Below are positions 1 to 6,725 of a stretch of 64,000 bases of DNA, one piece after another (position 1 is the stretch's first letter; each line of letters opens with the position of its first letter). The notes beneath the pieces were generated by a model. That model was not told where the DNA came from, ran no database searches, and worked only from the letters and a program-made list of their open reading frames with translations. The stretch is from contig NZ_QHJG01000023.1 of the NCBI RefSeq assembly GCF_003184185.1, positions 13,593 to 77,592 of the forward strand, written 5' to 3'. Origin of the DNA: Legionella qingyii (lineage in GTDB: Bacteria; Pseudomonadota; Gammaproteobacteria; Legionellales; Legionellaceae). The translations under genes were made by a program, and so were the position numbers.

Positions 1-2
1 TT

Positions 3-1328
3 TTCGCTGATTCACGCTTGAAAGAAGAAGGATTTGGAGAGTTATTACCTGGTGTTGATGTAGTTATTTTTGATGAGGCGCATCAACTTGCTGAAATAGC
101 CACTCATTTTAATGGCGAGCGCGTTGGAACACGTCAATTTCGAGATTTATTAGATGATCTTATTAAAGAATGGCCTGTTGTAGATCTTGCAAATCAACCT
201 TTGAAAGCATTAAGTCATAAAGCAGACAAATTAATGGATGAGTTATTGAGTAGTTTACCCAGGATGGATGAGCGAATCAGTTGGGAAGAAATAAAACACA
301 ACAAATCCTTTATGAATGCCTGGACTGAGTGGTTGGCATTAAAAGACGAGGTGATGGAATGTTTCAGCGACCTCTCACTTGCTGAATATCCTGGTCTTGC
401 GCGCTGTAAAGAGCGCTTGATGGAGTTGACTCGAGTCTTATTATTTTTTACCCAAGAAAGTAATAATAGAATACGTTGGCTCGAGCGTTTTAAACATACT
501 TTAGTTTTTCATGTTACTCCATATGATGTTGCTGAGCCATTCAGTAATTTACTCAAGCGCCAAGATAATACGTATGTGTTTACCTCAGCCACTTTAACGA
601 TAGCAGACTCTTTTGATTGTTTTTGTAAACCATTAGGATTGTTTGAAGCCAAGACTTTATTATTGCCGAGTCCTTTTGATTATCGACAACAAGCGTTGTT
701 GTATTTGCCTAGGGGATTACCCGATCCTAAGGACTCAACCTATTATGAATTATTAGTATCTCGAGCCATTCCTCTCATTGAAGCTTTGGGCGGTCGTTGC
801 TTTATTCTATTTACCAGTCATAAAGCGTTAAAACAAGTTGCTCAAATGATGGGCAATATTTTAAACTATCCCTTATTAATTCAGGGAACCGAGGCAAAAC
901 CCATTTTATTGGAACGTTTTAGGCAATTAGGTAATGCTGTTTTATTGGGTACAGCAACTTTTTGGGAAGGAGTGGATGTGAAAGGTGAAGCTCTTTCTTG
1001 TGTTATTATTGATAAATTACCGTTTTCTAGCCCGGTTGATCCGGTGGTTCGTGGGAGGATGGCTTATTTGAAGGAAAAAGGTCTGTCGGGTTTTGATGAG
1101 TTATCTTTACCTGGGGCTGTAATTGCTTTAAAGCAAGGGGTAGGGCGTTTAATTCGCGATAATACCGATAGAGGTGTTTTAATGATTGCAGATCCTCGTC
1201 TGACCAGCAGAGATTACGGCGGGCGTATCCTGGCCAGCTTGCCGCAATTACCGAAAACGCGTGATGAACAAAAAGTGCTTAACTTTATTAAAGAATTAGA
1301 GCTGGATTATGAAACTGTTAGCGATTGA
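3..1328 (+). CDS. yoaA: DinG/YoaA-family ATP-dependent DNA helicase, C-terminal part (cut by window edge)
   Basis: The reading frame is open to the left edge, so this is the 3' part of a larger gene. The visible protein begins with the DEAH-box region (VVIFDEAHQL). It continues through the XPD/DinG-type second helicase half, with a motif VI-like segment QGVGRLIRD followed by DRGVLMIADPRL near the C-terminus. The family consists of 5'-3' superfamily 2 helicases with an iron-sulfur cluster, used in DNA repair. The Walker A motif and most of the cluster cysteines would lie upstream and are not seen. The 3' end overlaps tsaB by 20 bases, matching the yoaA-tsaB order known in E. coli; this supports YoaA over DinG proper. 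Confidence 0.85.
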   Translation, partial: FADSRLKEEGFGELLPGVDVVIFDEAHQLAEIATHFNGERVGTRQFRDLLDDLIKEWPVVDLANQPLKALSHKADKLMDELLSSLPRMDERISWEEIKHNKSFMNAWTEWLALKDEVMECFSDLSLAEYPGLARCKERLMELTRVLLFFTQESNNRIRWLERFKHTLVFHVTPYDVAEPFSNLLKRQDNTYVFTSATLTIADSFDCFCKPLGLFEAKTLLLPSPFDYRQQALLYLPRGLPDPKDSTYYELLVSRAIPLIEALGGRCFILFTSHKALKQVAQMMGNILNYPLLIQGTEAKPILLERFRQLGNAVLLGTATFWEGVDVKGEALSCVIIDKLPFSSPVDPVVRGRMAYLKEKGLSGFDELSLPGAVIALKQGVGRLIRDNTDRGVLMIADPRLTSRDYGGRILASLPQLPKTRDEQKVLNFIKELELDYETVSD

Positions 1329-1959
1329 TACATCTACAGAAACAGCCAGTGTGGCTTTGTTAACTGGAGAAGAATTACTTTGTGAGGAACAAAGTAATCA
1401 AAAAACACATGCGCAATTTATTTTACCGATGATCGATAAGTTGATGGTGACTGCCGGTTTACAAATGAACCAGCTGGATGCCATAGTATTTGGTCGAGGA
1501 CCTGGTAGCTTTACCGGCTTACGTATTGCATGCAGTATTGCAAAAGGCCTGGCTTATGCTCATGATTTGCAGTTGATTCCAGTGAGTAGCCTCGTTGCAA
1601 TTGCTTGGTCAGTTCGTCAGCAAAATAAAATGAACCTTGCACCCGTATTGGCGGTGTTAGATGCGCGTATGCATGAGATGTATTGGGCTTATTTTGCCGA
1701 GAATCAGTGGGAAGCAGAGGAGAACGTTAATCCAGTGCATGAACTTAGCCTCCCTGAGAAGCACCCTGTAATTCTTGCCGGAGCGGGAATAGATTTATAT
1801 TGGAATGATTTTACTCCCGAAATTAAATCACAAATAAGTGATAAAATAATAATGAATCCTTCTGCGGCAGCCATGATTCAGTTTGCTCAGTGTTCTGCGC
1901 AAAAACCTGTTTCTGCTGCTCAAGCGCAACCCGTATATGTACGAAATAAAGTGACTTAG
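1309..1959 (+). CDS. tsaB: tRNA threonylcarbamoyladenosine biosynthesis protein TsaB
   Basis: The 216-residue protein has the ASKHA-fold start MKLLAIDTSTETASVAL and the family signature GRGPGSFTGLRIA around residues 64-76. TsaB is a non-catalytic partner of TsaD in the complex that makes t6A at position 37 of ANN-decoding tRNAs in the cytoplasm. Length is near the usual value of about 225-230. The start codon lies inside the end of the helicase gene in another frame, so the two are probably translationally coupled. A Trm112-like gene follows 17 bases later, so the three genes form a compact operon. Confidence 0.95.
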   Translation: MKLLAIDTSTETASVALLTGEELLCEEQSNQKTHAQFILPMIDKLMVTAGLQMNQLDAIVFGRGPGSFTGLRIACSIAKGLAYAHDLQLIPVSSLVAIAWSVRQQNKMNLAPVLAVLDARMHEMYWAYFAENQWEAEENVNPVHELSLPEKHPVILAGAGIDLYWNDFTPEIKSQISDKIIMNPSAAAMIQFAQCSAQKPVSAAQAQPVYVRNKVT

Positions 1960-1976
1960 TCTCATAGGAGAATTTT

Positions 1977-2156
1977 GTGGATAAAAAACTATTGGAAATA
2001 TTAGTATGTCCTTTATGTAAGGGAAAATTATTGCTAAATAAACAAGAACTTATTTGTAAATTCGATCGTTTGGCATTTCCGATTCATGATGATATTCCGG
2101 TTATGTTGGAACATGAAGCTCGAGTTATTTCATTAGAAGAAAAGGATGAGTTATAA
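1977..2156 (+). CDS. Trm112/YcaR-family small zinc-ribbon protein
   Basis: A 59-residue protein starting at GTG behind a good ribosome site (ATAGGAG, 7 bases upstream). The N-terminus reads [18 protein letters not shown] and is followed by a second half with [20 protein letters not shown]. This is the standard pattern of the UPF0434/Trm112-like family (LLxILxCPxCKGxL ... AYPIxDxIPVML). Members are small proteins often encoded beside kdsB or lpxK, and their biochemical role in bacteria is not settled. Two cysteines of the CPLC pair and one downstream Cys are present. It is the last gene of the yoaA-tsaB run and ends just before a hairpin. Confidence 0.85.
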   Translation: MDKKLLEILVCPLCKGKLLLNKQELICKFDRLAFPIHDDIPVMLEHEARVISLEEKDEL

Positions 2157-2174
2157 CAAGATTGAGCTGGAATT

Positions 2175-2198
2175 TGTAGCCTGGACACCCAGGCTACA
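2175..2198. terminator. Hairpin of the dispersed TGTAGCCTGG family between convergent genes
   Basis: Perfect 10-bp arms TGTAGCCTGG and CCAGGCTACA around a 4-base loop. It lies between the stop of the Trm112-like gene and the stop of the convergent permease gene, so it probably ends transcription from both sides. It lacks a long T-tract on the plus strand. Related arms occur at several other gene ends in this window, so it is also a member of a repeat family. Confidence 0.7.
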
Positions 2199-2202
2199 CT
2201 GA

Positions 2203-3603
2203 TTATGATTTTGTAATATATTTCTTACGCCAGTACAGTAAAAATGCGGGCATCATCATGAGCGCGATTCCTATAGAAAAAACCAGGCGAAAATGTGCGG
2301 CACTACCAAAGTTCATAAATTCAACTGGCGGGATGAAACCTACAATTAAGGTCATAGTACATCCACACAAGCCCAAAATACAGGTCAAATAGTAACCGAA
2401 TTTTTTCCCAGGTATCGCAAAAGGTCTCTCAAGGTGTGCATACTTGCTTTTTAATTTCCAGGCTGCGATAAACATCAGTACATACATCATGATGTAGAGC
2501 TCGGTGCTTAGGGCGGTAAATAACCAATAGATGGCATTCACACTAGGAAATAACAGAAAACCACTGCATAAAAGCGTCACTAAAATTGCTTGGGTGATTA
2601 ATATTCGAGAAGGCATGCCGCGTTTGTTTAATTGGCACATAAATTTTGGAAGGAAGTTATGATTGGCTGCCATGAGCAGGCCTTTAGCTGGTGAAATTAT
2701 CCAGTTGATCATACTACCTAAACTCCCTAATAGAAGTAATGCGATTAGGATAGGTAAAAGCCATTCCAGATTATATGCCTGGAAAAAGTTATTAAAAGCC
2801 TGAGGTACTCCATCAATTAGACTGATTTTCTCTTTTGGCAGTACAAACGCGATGGCTAAAGAACCAAAAATCATGGTGGTTAAGATAAGCAATACTGAAA
2901 AATACATTGCCCGAGGAAAATTTGTTTGTGGTTTATGTACGTTACGAACATGTACTGCGGCGAGCTCCATACCCAAAAATGAAGTCATTATCGCCGTGAG
3001 TGATACCCAGGATTGACTGTCTTTCCAGTGTGGTATTAAATGAGACAAGCTCATATCAATTGCTATAGGATTACCTTTAATAACCCAAATTAGCGCAAGC
3101 AGAATAATAAATCCCATGGGGAGTATCATTCCCAATATGGCGCAAAGACCTGCAAAGTGTGCTGAAGCGCGTAATCCAGATAAGGCGACGAGTGTTAATG
3201 ACCAAAATATAACCAGGATTACTGAGATCAAATAATATTTATTTTGGGCTAGTTCAGGATTGATTAAATAGGCCATCACGCCTGCAATGAAGGATAAAAT
3301 GGTTGGATACCAGACTAATGTATTGATCCATTGCAGCCAAATAGTAAAAAAGGCTAAATTTTCGCCATACGCATGTTTAACCCAACTATAAATTCCACCT
3401 TCTTCATCAGACCAGGTGGAGGATAATTCGGCTGCTACTAAAGCAACAGGGATTAAGAAAACAATTGCGGAAAAGATAAAGAAAAAAATCAACGAGGAAC
3501 CGAATAGGGCGGTACCGGGGAGATTTCTAATGCTATCGATTGCACCGGTAATCAGTAAGACCAAAGCGAATACAGATATTTTTTCAGAAGACCAATTGTT
3601 CAT
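2203..3603 (-). CDS. APC-superfamily amino-acid antiporter (GadC-like)
   Basis: A 466-residue inner-membrane protein with about 12 hydrophobic segments and no signal peptide. The first segments read IRNLPGTALFGSSLIFFF and are followed by ELSSTWSDEEGGIYSWVKHAYG, the typical first-helix and loop pattern of the glutamate/GABA antiporter branch of the APC family. GadC relatives exchange amino acids across the inner membrane, often for acid resistance, but substrate cannot be read from sequence. No decarboxylase gene is adjacent. Legionella uses amino acids as its main carbon source and carries many such carriers. It is transcribed alone, convergent to the tsaB group. Confidence 0.85.
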   Translation of the reverse strand: MNNWSSEKISVFALVLLITGAIDSIRNLPGTALFGSSLIFFFIFSAIVFLIPVALVAAELSSTWSDEEGGIYSWVKHAYGENLAFFTIWLQWINTLVWYPTILSFIAGVMAYLINPELAQNKYYLISVILVIFWSLTLVALSGLRASAHFAGLCAILGMILPMGFIILLALIWVIKGNPIAIDMSLSHLIPHWKDSQSWVSLTAIMTSFLGMELAAVHVRNVHKPQTNFPRAMYFSVLLILTTMIFGSLAIAFVLPKEKISLIDGVPQAFNNFFQAYNLEWLLPILIALLLLGSLGSMINWIISPAKGLLMAANHNFLPKFMCQLNKRGMPSRILITQAILVTLLCSGFLLFPSVNAIYWLFTALSTELYIMMYVLMFIAAWKLKSKYAHLERPFAIPGKKFGYYLTCILGLCGCTMTLIVGFIPPVEFMNFGSAAHFRLVFSIGIALMMMPAFLLYWRKKYITKS

Positions 3604-3774
3604 TAATTAAAACGACTCATTAAAAATGCAAGGCATTATATAGGAAGTTGGTGAAGGGCGTTACTGTTTATTTTATCATAAAGCAATAACCTTTGTTACT
3701 TTTATGAAAATCAAGCGGCTCTAGCGCACCAATAATCTCTTCAAGTTACAAGCTACATACTTTTTTGTATTGCT

Positions 3775-3833
3775 ATTGACAGGTTTTTGAATCAAATTCA
3801 AGAGTGATTTGATAGCTAAAAATACCTGTCAAT
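3775..3833. repeat. Long imperfect inverted repeat downstream of the 3846-4187 gene
   Basis: Outer arms ATTGACAGG (3775-3783) and CCTGTCAAT (3825-3833) match perfectly, and the pairing continues imperfectly inward (T-rich arm against A-rich arm, then ATCAAAT against ATTTGAT). It starts 13 bases after the minus-strand gene ends. It could act as a structured terminator or be a remnant of a small mobile repeat. There is no T-tract typical of intrinsic termination. The rest of 3604-3845 is AT-rich, with no other feature seen. Confidence 0.5.
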
Positions 3834-3845
3834 AATCTTTTAAAA

Positions 3846-4187
3846 TCATAGAGTTATTGAGCAATCCAAACTGGATACCGTCTCATAGGAATCAGACGGT
3901 TTTATTTGTTTCGGACTCGCAAAAATAGATTTTCTTTTATCTTGTGATTGAAATAATACATCTCGTTTAATGGTTTTTAAAAAGTTATCGAAATCGAGAA
4001 AAATTTCAATTTTTAATTGATAATCAGATTCTTTGGGATCGCTGTTCTTGTTATAAAATTCAACTGCCTGGCTGCTGAGTCTCATTACTTTTTGCTGTAA
4101 ATCATTTTTTGATTTGAAATTGTTGCTGAGTTTCATCGCTTGTTCGGTAAATTCGAGAAATTGAGCTTTGTATTCTTCTATTTTCAT
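3846..4187 (-). CDS. Hypothetical cytoplasmic protein, 113 residues
   Basis: I do not recognise this family. The protein is charged and mostly helical by eye, starts MKIEEYKAQFLEFTEQAMKL, and has no signal peptide or membrane segment. A clear ribosome site (AAAAGGA) precedes the ATG, which supports real translation. The central segment contains many aromatic and acidic residues (IEIFLDFDNFLKTIKRD) and the end is polar. It lies downstream of bolA on the same strand with a 142-base or larger gap, so it may have its own promoter. Confidence 0.6.
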   Translation of the reverse strand: MKIEEYKAQFLEFTEQAMKLSNNFKSKNDLQQKVMRLSSQAVEFYNKNSDPKESDYQLKIEIFLDFDNFLKTIKRDVLFQSQDKRKSIFASPKQIKPSDSYETVSSLDCSITL

Positions 4188-4329
4188 TATGAATCCTTTT
4201 CAAATTATAAAAAGAGGTGTCCTAACCTCATGAATAAAAAGCAAAAAGCATGCCGTTTCTTGTTGATTTGAATTAAGAGGACCGCCTGGGTGAAGTATAT
4301 GCGGTCGTACAACTTACTAATGATTAAAA

Positions 4330-4659
4330 CTACGTATTTCTGCGTTCTTTATTAAAACCGCCTTTGCAGGCTGGAGAATTTAAAACACTGTTGCCGCTGC
4401 GTTCCCATTCATCAGGAGTAAATAAATGCATGCTTAAAGCATGTAATCCAAGCTCAAATTCTTCTTTCAGTAATTGATTTAACAGTCTATGTCGTGCAAT
4501 TTTCGATAACTCGGTAAATCGTGACGAAACAATGGTGAGCTTGAAGTGAGTTTGTGCCCCTTCAGGAACATGATGATTGCCTGATTCATCTTCAACATTT
4601 AAATAAAAAGGAACCAGTTCTTGATTTACTAATTCTTCAATACGATCTTTACGTGACAT
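4330..4659 (-). CDS. bolA: BolA-family protein
   Basis: Strong overall likeness to E. coli BolA: DRIEELVNQELVPFYLNVEDES, then HHVPEGAQTHFKLTIVSSRF, then ARHRLLNQLL, LHALSMHLFTPDEWE and the C-terminal SPACKGG. The family has a class II KH-like fold, works with monothiol glutaredoxins in iron-sulfur trafficking and affects morphology genes. The invariant His of the LHALSMH segment is present. A TTG two codons upstream is also open, but the ribosome site AAGAG is better spaced for the ATG of MSRKDR, which I use. Length is about 109 residues, normal for BolA. Confidence 0.92.
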   Translation of the reverse strand: MSRKDRIEELVNQELVPFYLNVEDESGNHHVPEGAQTHFKLTIVSSRFTELSKIARHRLLNQLLKEEFELGLHALSMHLFTPDEWERSGNSVLNSPACKGGFNKERRNT

Positions 4660-4690
4660 ATTCAACTCTTGGTTAATTTAAATTTACAAT

Positions 4691-4717
4691 AAAAAAGCCG
4701 CCCAAAAGCGGCTTTTT
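4691..4717 (-). terminator. Rho-independent terminator of the pilin gene
   Basis: Arms AAAAAGCCGC and GCGGCTTTTT around a 6-base loop, GC-rich at the base and flanked by A and T runs. It starts 14 bases after the pilin stop codon on the minus strand. It lies between the pilin and bolA genes, which suggests the abundant pilin transcript ends here. Confidence 0.9.
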
Positions 4718-4730
4718 AAAAAAGATACGA

Positions 4731-5162
4731 TTAAATTCTGCAGTTTGCGGGGACGTATCGGTCATTGGCCTGTAAATCTACTCTACACGTCCATTCAATT
4801 GGATCTGTTGGTGGTGTTCCAGGAACCAGCGCTGCACCATTCGCTTGTGGAGTTAACGTTAAGACTATATTGTTTGCTGTCGCACGATAAGTAATGGTTA
4901 TTATCCCAGTAGCTCCAGCAACATCTACGCTTTGTACATTAGTTGTTGGATTTGTAAAACTCCAACCCAAGCTTAAATCGGCAGCCCCAGTTGACGCGTT
5001 TTCAGAAACAGTAGTTTTTGCTGAAGAGGCGATACTTAGCCCTTCGGTAACACGTGCTCTAATCACATAATCCTGATACGCAGGAATAGCAATTGCGGCA
5101 AGAATACCAACGATTGCCACCACGATCATTAATTCAATTAAAGTAAAGCCTTTTTGTTTCAT
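4731..5162 (-). CDS. pilE: Type IV major pilin (PilE/PilA type)
   Basis: A 143-residue prepilin with a short leader MKQKG, prepilin peptidase site [19 protein letters not shown], Glu5 of the mature protein and the hydrophobic N-terminal helix. The globular part holds two cysteines (WTCRVD and PANC) near the C-terminus, the D-region disulfide of PilA-type pilins. The product is processed by PilD and polymerised into the type IV pilus for attachment, twitching and DNA uptake. A ribosome site AGGAG precedes the ATG. It is monocistronic: a sigma-54 promoter lies upstream and an intrinsic terminator downstream. Confidence 0.95.
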   Translation of the reverse strand: MKQKGFTLIELMIVVAIVGILAAIAIPAYQDYVIRARVTEGLSIASSAKTTVSENASTGAADLSLGWSFTNPTTNVQSVDVAGATGIITITYRATANNIVLTLTPQANGAALVPGTPPTDPIEWTCRVDLQANDRYVPANCRI

Positions 5163-5196
5163 TATCTGCTCCTAATGATTGGTACAACGATAAACA

Positions 5197-5212
5197 TGCA
5201 AATAAAGTGCCA
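5197..5212 (-). promoter_or_regulatory. Sigma-54 (RpoN) promoter of the pilin gene
   Basis: Read on the minus strand the site is TGGCAC, 5 bases, TTGCA, a full match to the -24/-12 consensus (TGGCAC-N5-TTGC). The predicted start site lies about 23 bases before the pilin ATG. In Pseudomonas and Legionella, pilin genes are known to depend on RpoN with the PilR activator. I did not identify an upstream PilR site with certainty. Confidence 0.85.
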
Positions 5213-5363
5213 TTTATCAATAATTTACAACTCAAATAGGCCAAATACAACCTGCCTTGGCTAAAAAAGGAAGTCCTCTTTACTTGCCTTTGTTGTAATT
5301 GTAGCAGATGAAGTGATGGGTTGCTTAATTTATAAATGGGATTATTTTCAATAAATTGTGCAC

Positions 5364-5398
5364 TGTAGCGTGGATGACTGCGCTTCATCCAGGCTACA
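5364..5398. repeat. Dispersed hairpin repeat (TGTAGC..GGATGA / TCATCC..GCTACA)
   Basis: Arms of 14 bases with one mismatch: TGTAGCGTGGATGA and TCATCCAGGCTACA, around the loop CTGCGCT. It lies just downstream of the phosphofructokinase gene and may terminate its transcript. Same family as the elements near 2175, 26439 and 30322. Confidence 0.7.
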
Positions 5399-5407
5399 AA
5401 TTGAATC

Positions 5408-6646
5408 CTATTTAAGGACTTTGGGAACTAATTGATTCTTTAAACGCACATAATCAGGTAATCCATTAATGTAGTCTGGATAGGCTTCGCCTTGAATCAG
5501 TGGCGACAAGTATCTTCTGCATGCAGCGGTAATGCTCATTCCATCGGCACCGATATATTCCGCAGGCATCGCTTTTTCCTGATTGGCAACATCGGCTAAT
5601 GGAACATGGCCAATAGACCATTGATACGGTTCATCTTGCTCGCGAATGATGATGGGCATGATGGCATTTTGACCTTTTATGGCATATTCTACTGCTGCTT
5701 TACCAAGAGCATAAGCTTGTTCCAGATCCACTTTGGAGGCGATGTGGCGCGCAGCACGCTGTAAATAATCTGCGACAGCCCAGTGGTATTTATAATTCAG
5801 TTCGCTTTTGATGAGCTGGGCAATGACTGGTGCAACACCGCCTAATTGAGCATGACCAAATGCATCACGAAGTCCTGCATCACTTAAGAATTTGCCTTCT
5901 GTATTACGAATTCCTTCTGAAACGACAATCACACAGTAACCATAGGTTTTAACACATTCATCAACCTTACTCAGGAATTTATCCTGTTGAAAAGGGACTT
6001 CAGGCAATAAAATAATGTGGGGAGGCTCATCAGGATGTTGGCTGGCCAATCCGCTTGCTGCTGCAATCCATCCTGCATGACGTCCCATTACTTCAAGAAT
6101 AAAGACTTTTGTTGAGGATGCAGCCATAGACGCAACATCAAAACCTGCTTCTTTGGTTGATACCGCTACATATTTAGCGACCGAACCAAACCCTGGGCAG
6201 GCATCTGTAAAGGGAAGATCATTATCTACAGTTTTGGGTATTCCAATACACGTGATTGGGTATCCCATTTTAGTCCCTAATTGCGATATCTTATGCGCTG
6301 TATCTTGTGAATCGCCACCACCATTATAGAAAAAGTAACCTATATTATGAGCTTTAAACACTTCAATCAGACGTTCATATTCTGCGCCATCATCCTTGAG
6401 TTTGTAGCGACATGAACCGAATGCCCCAGAAGGAGTTTGCAATAATTTGGCAATATCGGCATCACTTTCCAGTGAGGTATCAATAAGCTCTTCGTGTAAT
6501 GCACCAATAATTCCATTTTTGGCTGCATATAGTTTGCCAATGTGTTGCGGATATAACCTGGCGGTTTGCAGCACGCCACACGCAGAAGCATTAATTACGG
6601 CGGTGACACCACCTGATTGAGCATATATCGCATTTTTTATAGTCAT
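5408..6646 (-). CDS. pfp: Pyrophosphate-dependent 6-phosphofructokinase
   Basis: A 412-residue phosphofructokinase. The motif YNGGGDSQDT places Asp where ATP enzymes have Gly in GGDGS, and PKTVDND has Lys where ATP enzymes have Gly (PGTIDND). Both changes are the known marks of PPi use. The catalytic Asp of TVDND and the MGRHAGWIA substrate motif are present. The enzyme phosphorylates fructose-6-phosphate reversibly with PPi in the cytoplasm, so it can serve glycolysis or gluconeogenesis. A strong ribosome site (AGGAG) precedes the ATG. It follows letS on the same strand by 79 bases, with a short palindrome between them. Confidence 0.92.
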   Translation of the reverse strand: MTIKNAIYAQSGGVTAVINASACGVLQTARLYPQHIGKLYAAKNGIIGALHEELIDTSLESDADIAKLLQTPSGAFGSCRYKLKDDGAEYERLIEVFKAHNIGYFFYNGGGDSQDTAHKISQLGTKMGYPITCIGIPKTVDNDLPFTDACPGFGSVAKYVAVSTKEAGFDVASMAASSTKVFILEVMGRHAGWIAAASGLASQHPDEPPHIILLPEVPFQQDKFLSKVDECVKTYGYCVIVVSEGIRNTEGKFLSDAGLRDAFGHAQLGGVAPVIAQLIKSELNYKYHWAVADYLQRAARHIASKVDLEQAYALGKAAVEYAIKGQNAIMPIIIREQDEPYQWSIGHVPLADVANQEKAMPAEYIGADGMSITAACRRYLSPLIQGEAYPDYINGLPDYVRLKNQLVPKVLK

Positions 6647-6684
6647 TCTTTCTCCTGGTTAAAGGTCATTGCTCATCGCCATCG

Positions 6685-6700
6685 AACTCCCGCGGGAGTT
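6685..6700. promoter_or_regulatory. Perfect GC-rich palindrome between letS and pfp
   Basis: AACTCCCGCGGGAGTT is an 8+8 perfect palindrome without a loop, in the 79-base gap between letS and the downstream phosphofructokinase gene. It could form part of a terminator for letS or a protein-binding site. No T-tract follows on the minus strand, and function is unknown. Confidence 0.4.
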
Positions 6701-6725
6701 GGAAGAAATGGGGATAAACAAACAT

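Noticed and set aside
3416..3610. Open frame on the plus strand inside the permease gene
   Set aside because: It is the antisense shadow of a clear membrane-protein gene; composition is Lys/Ile rich without domain signs.
5134..5388. An 84-codon open frame on the minus strand upstream of and overlapping the pilin start
   Set aside because: It covers the sigma-54 promoter and leader of the pilin gene, has no ribosome site, and its protein shows no pattern of a real family.
6367..6591. Minus-strand frame inside the phosphofructokinase gene
   Set aside because: Same-strand out-of-frame shadow of a well-conserved enzyme.
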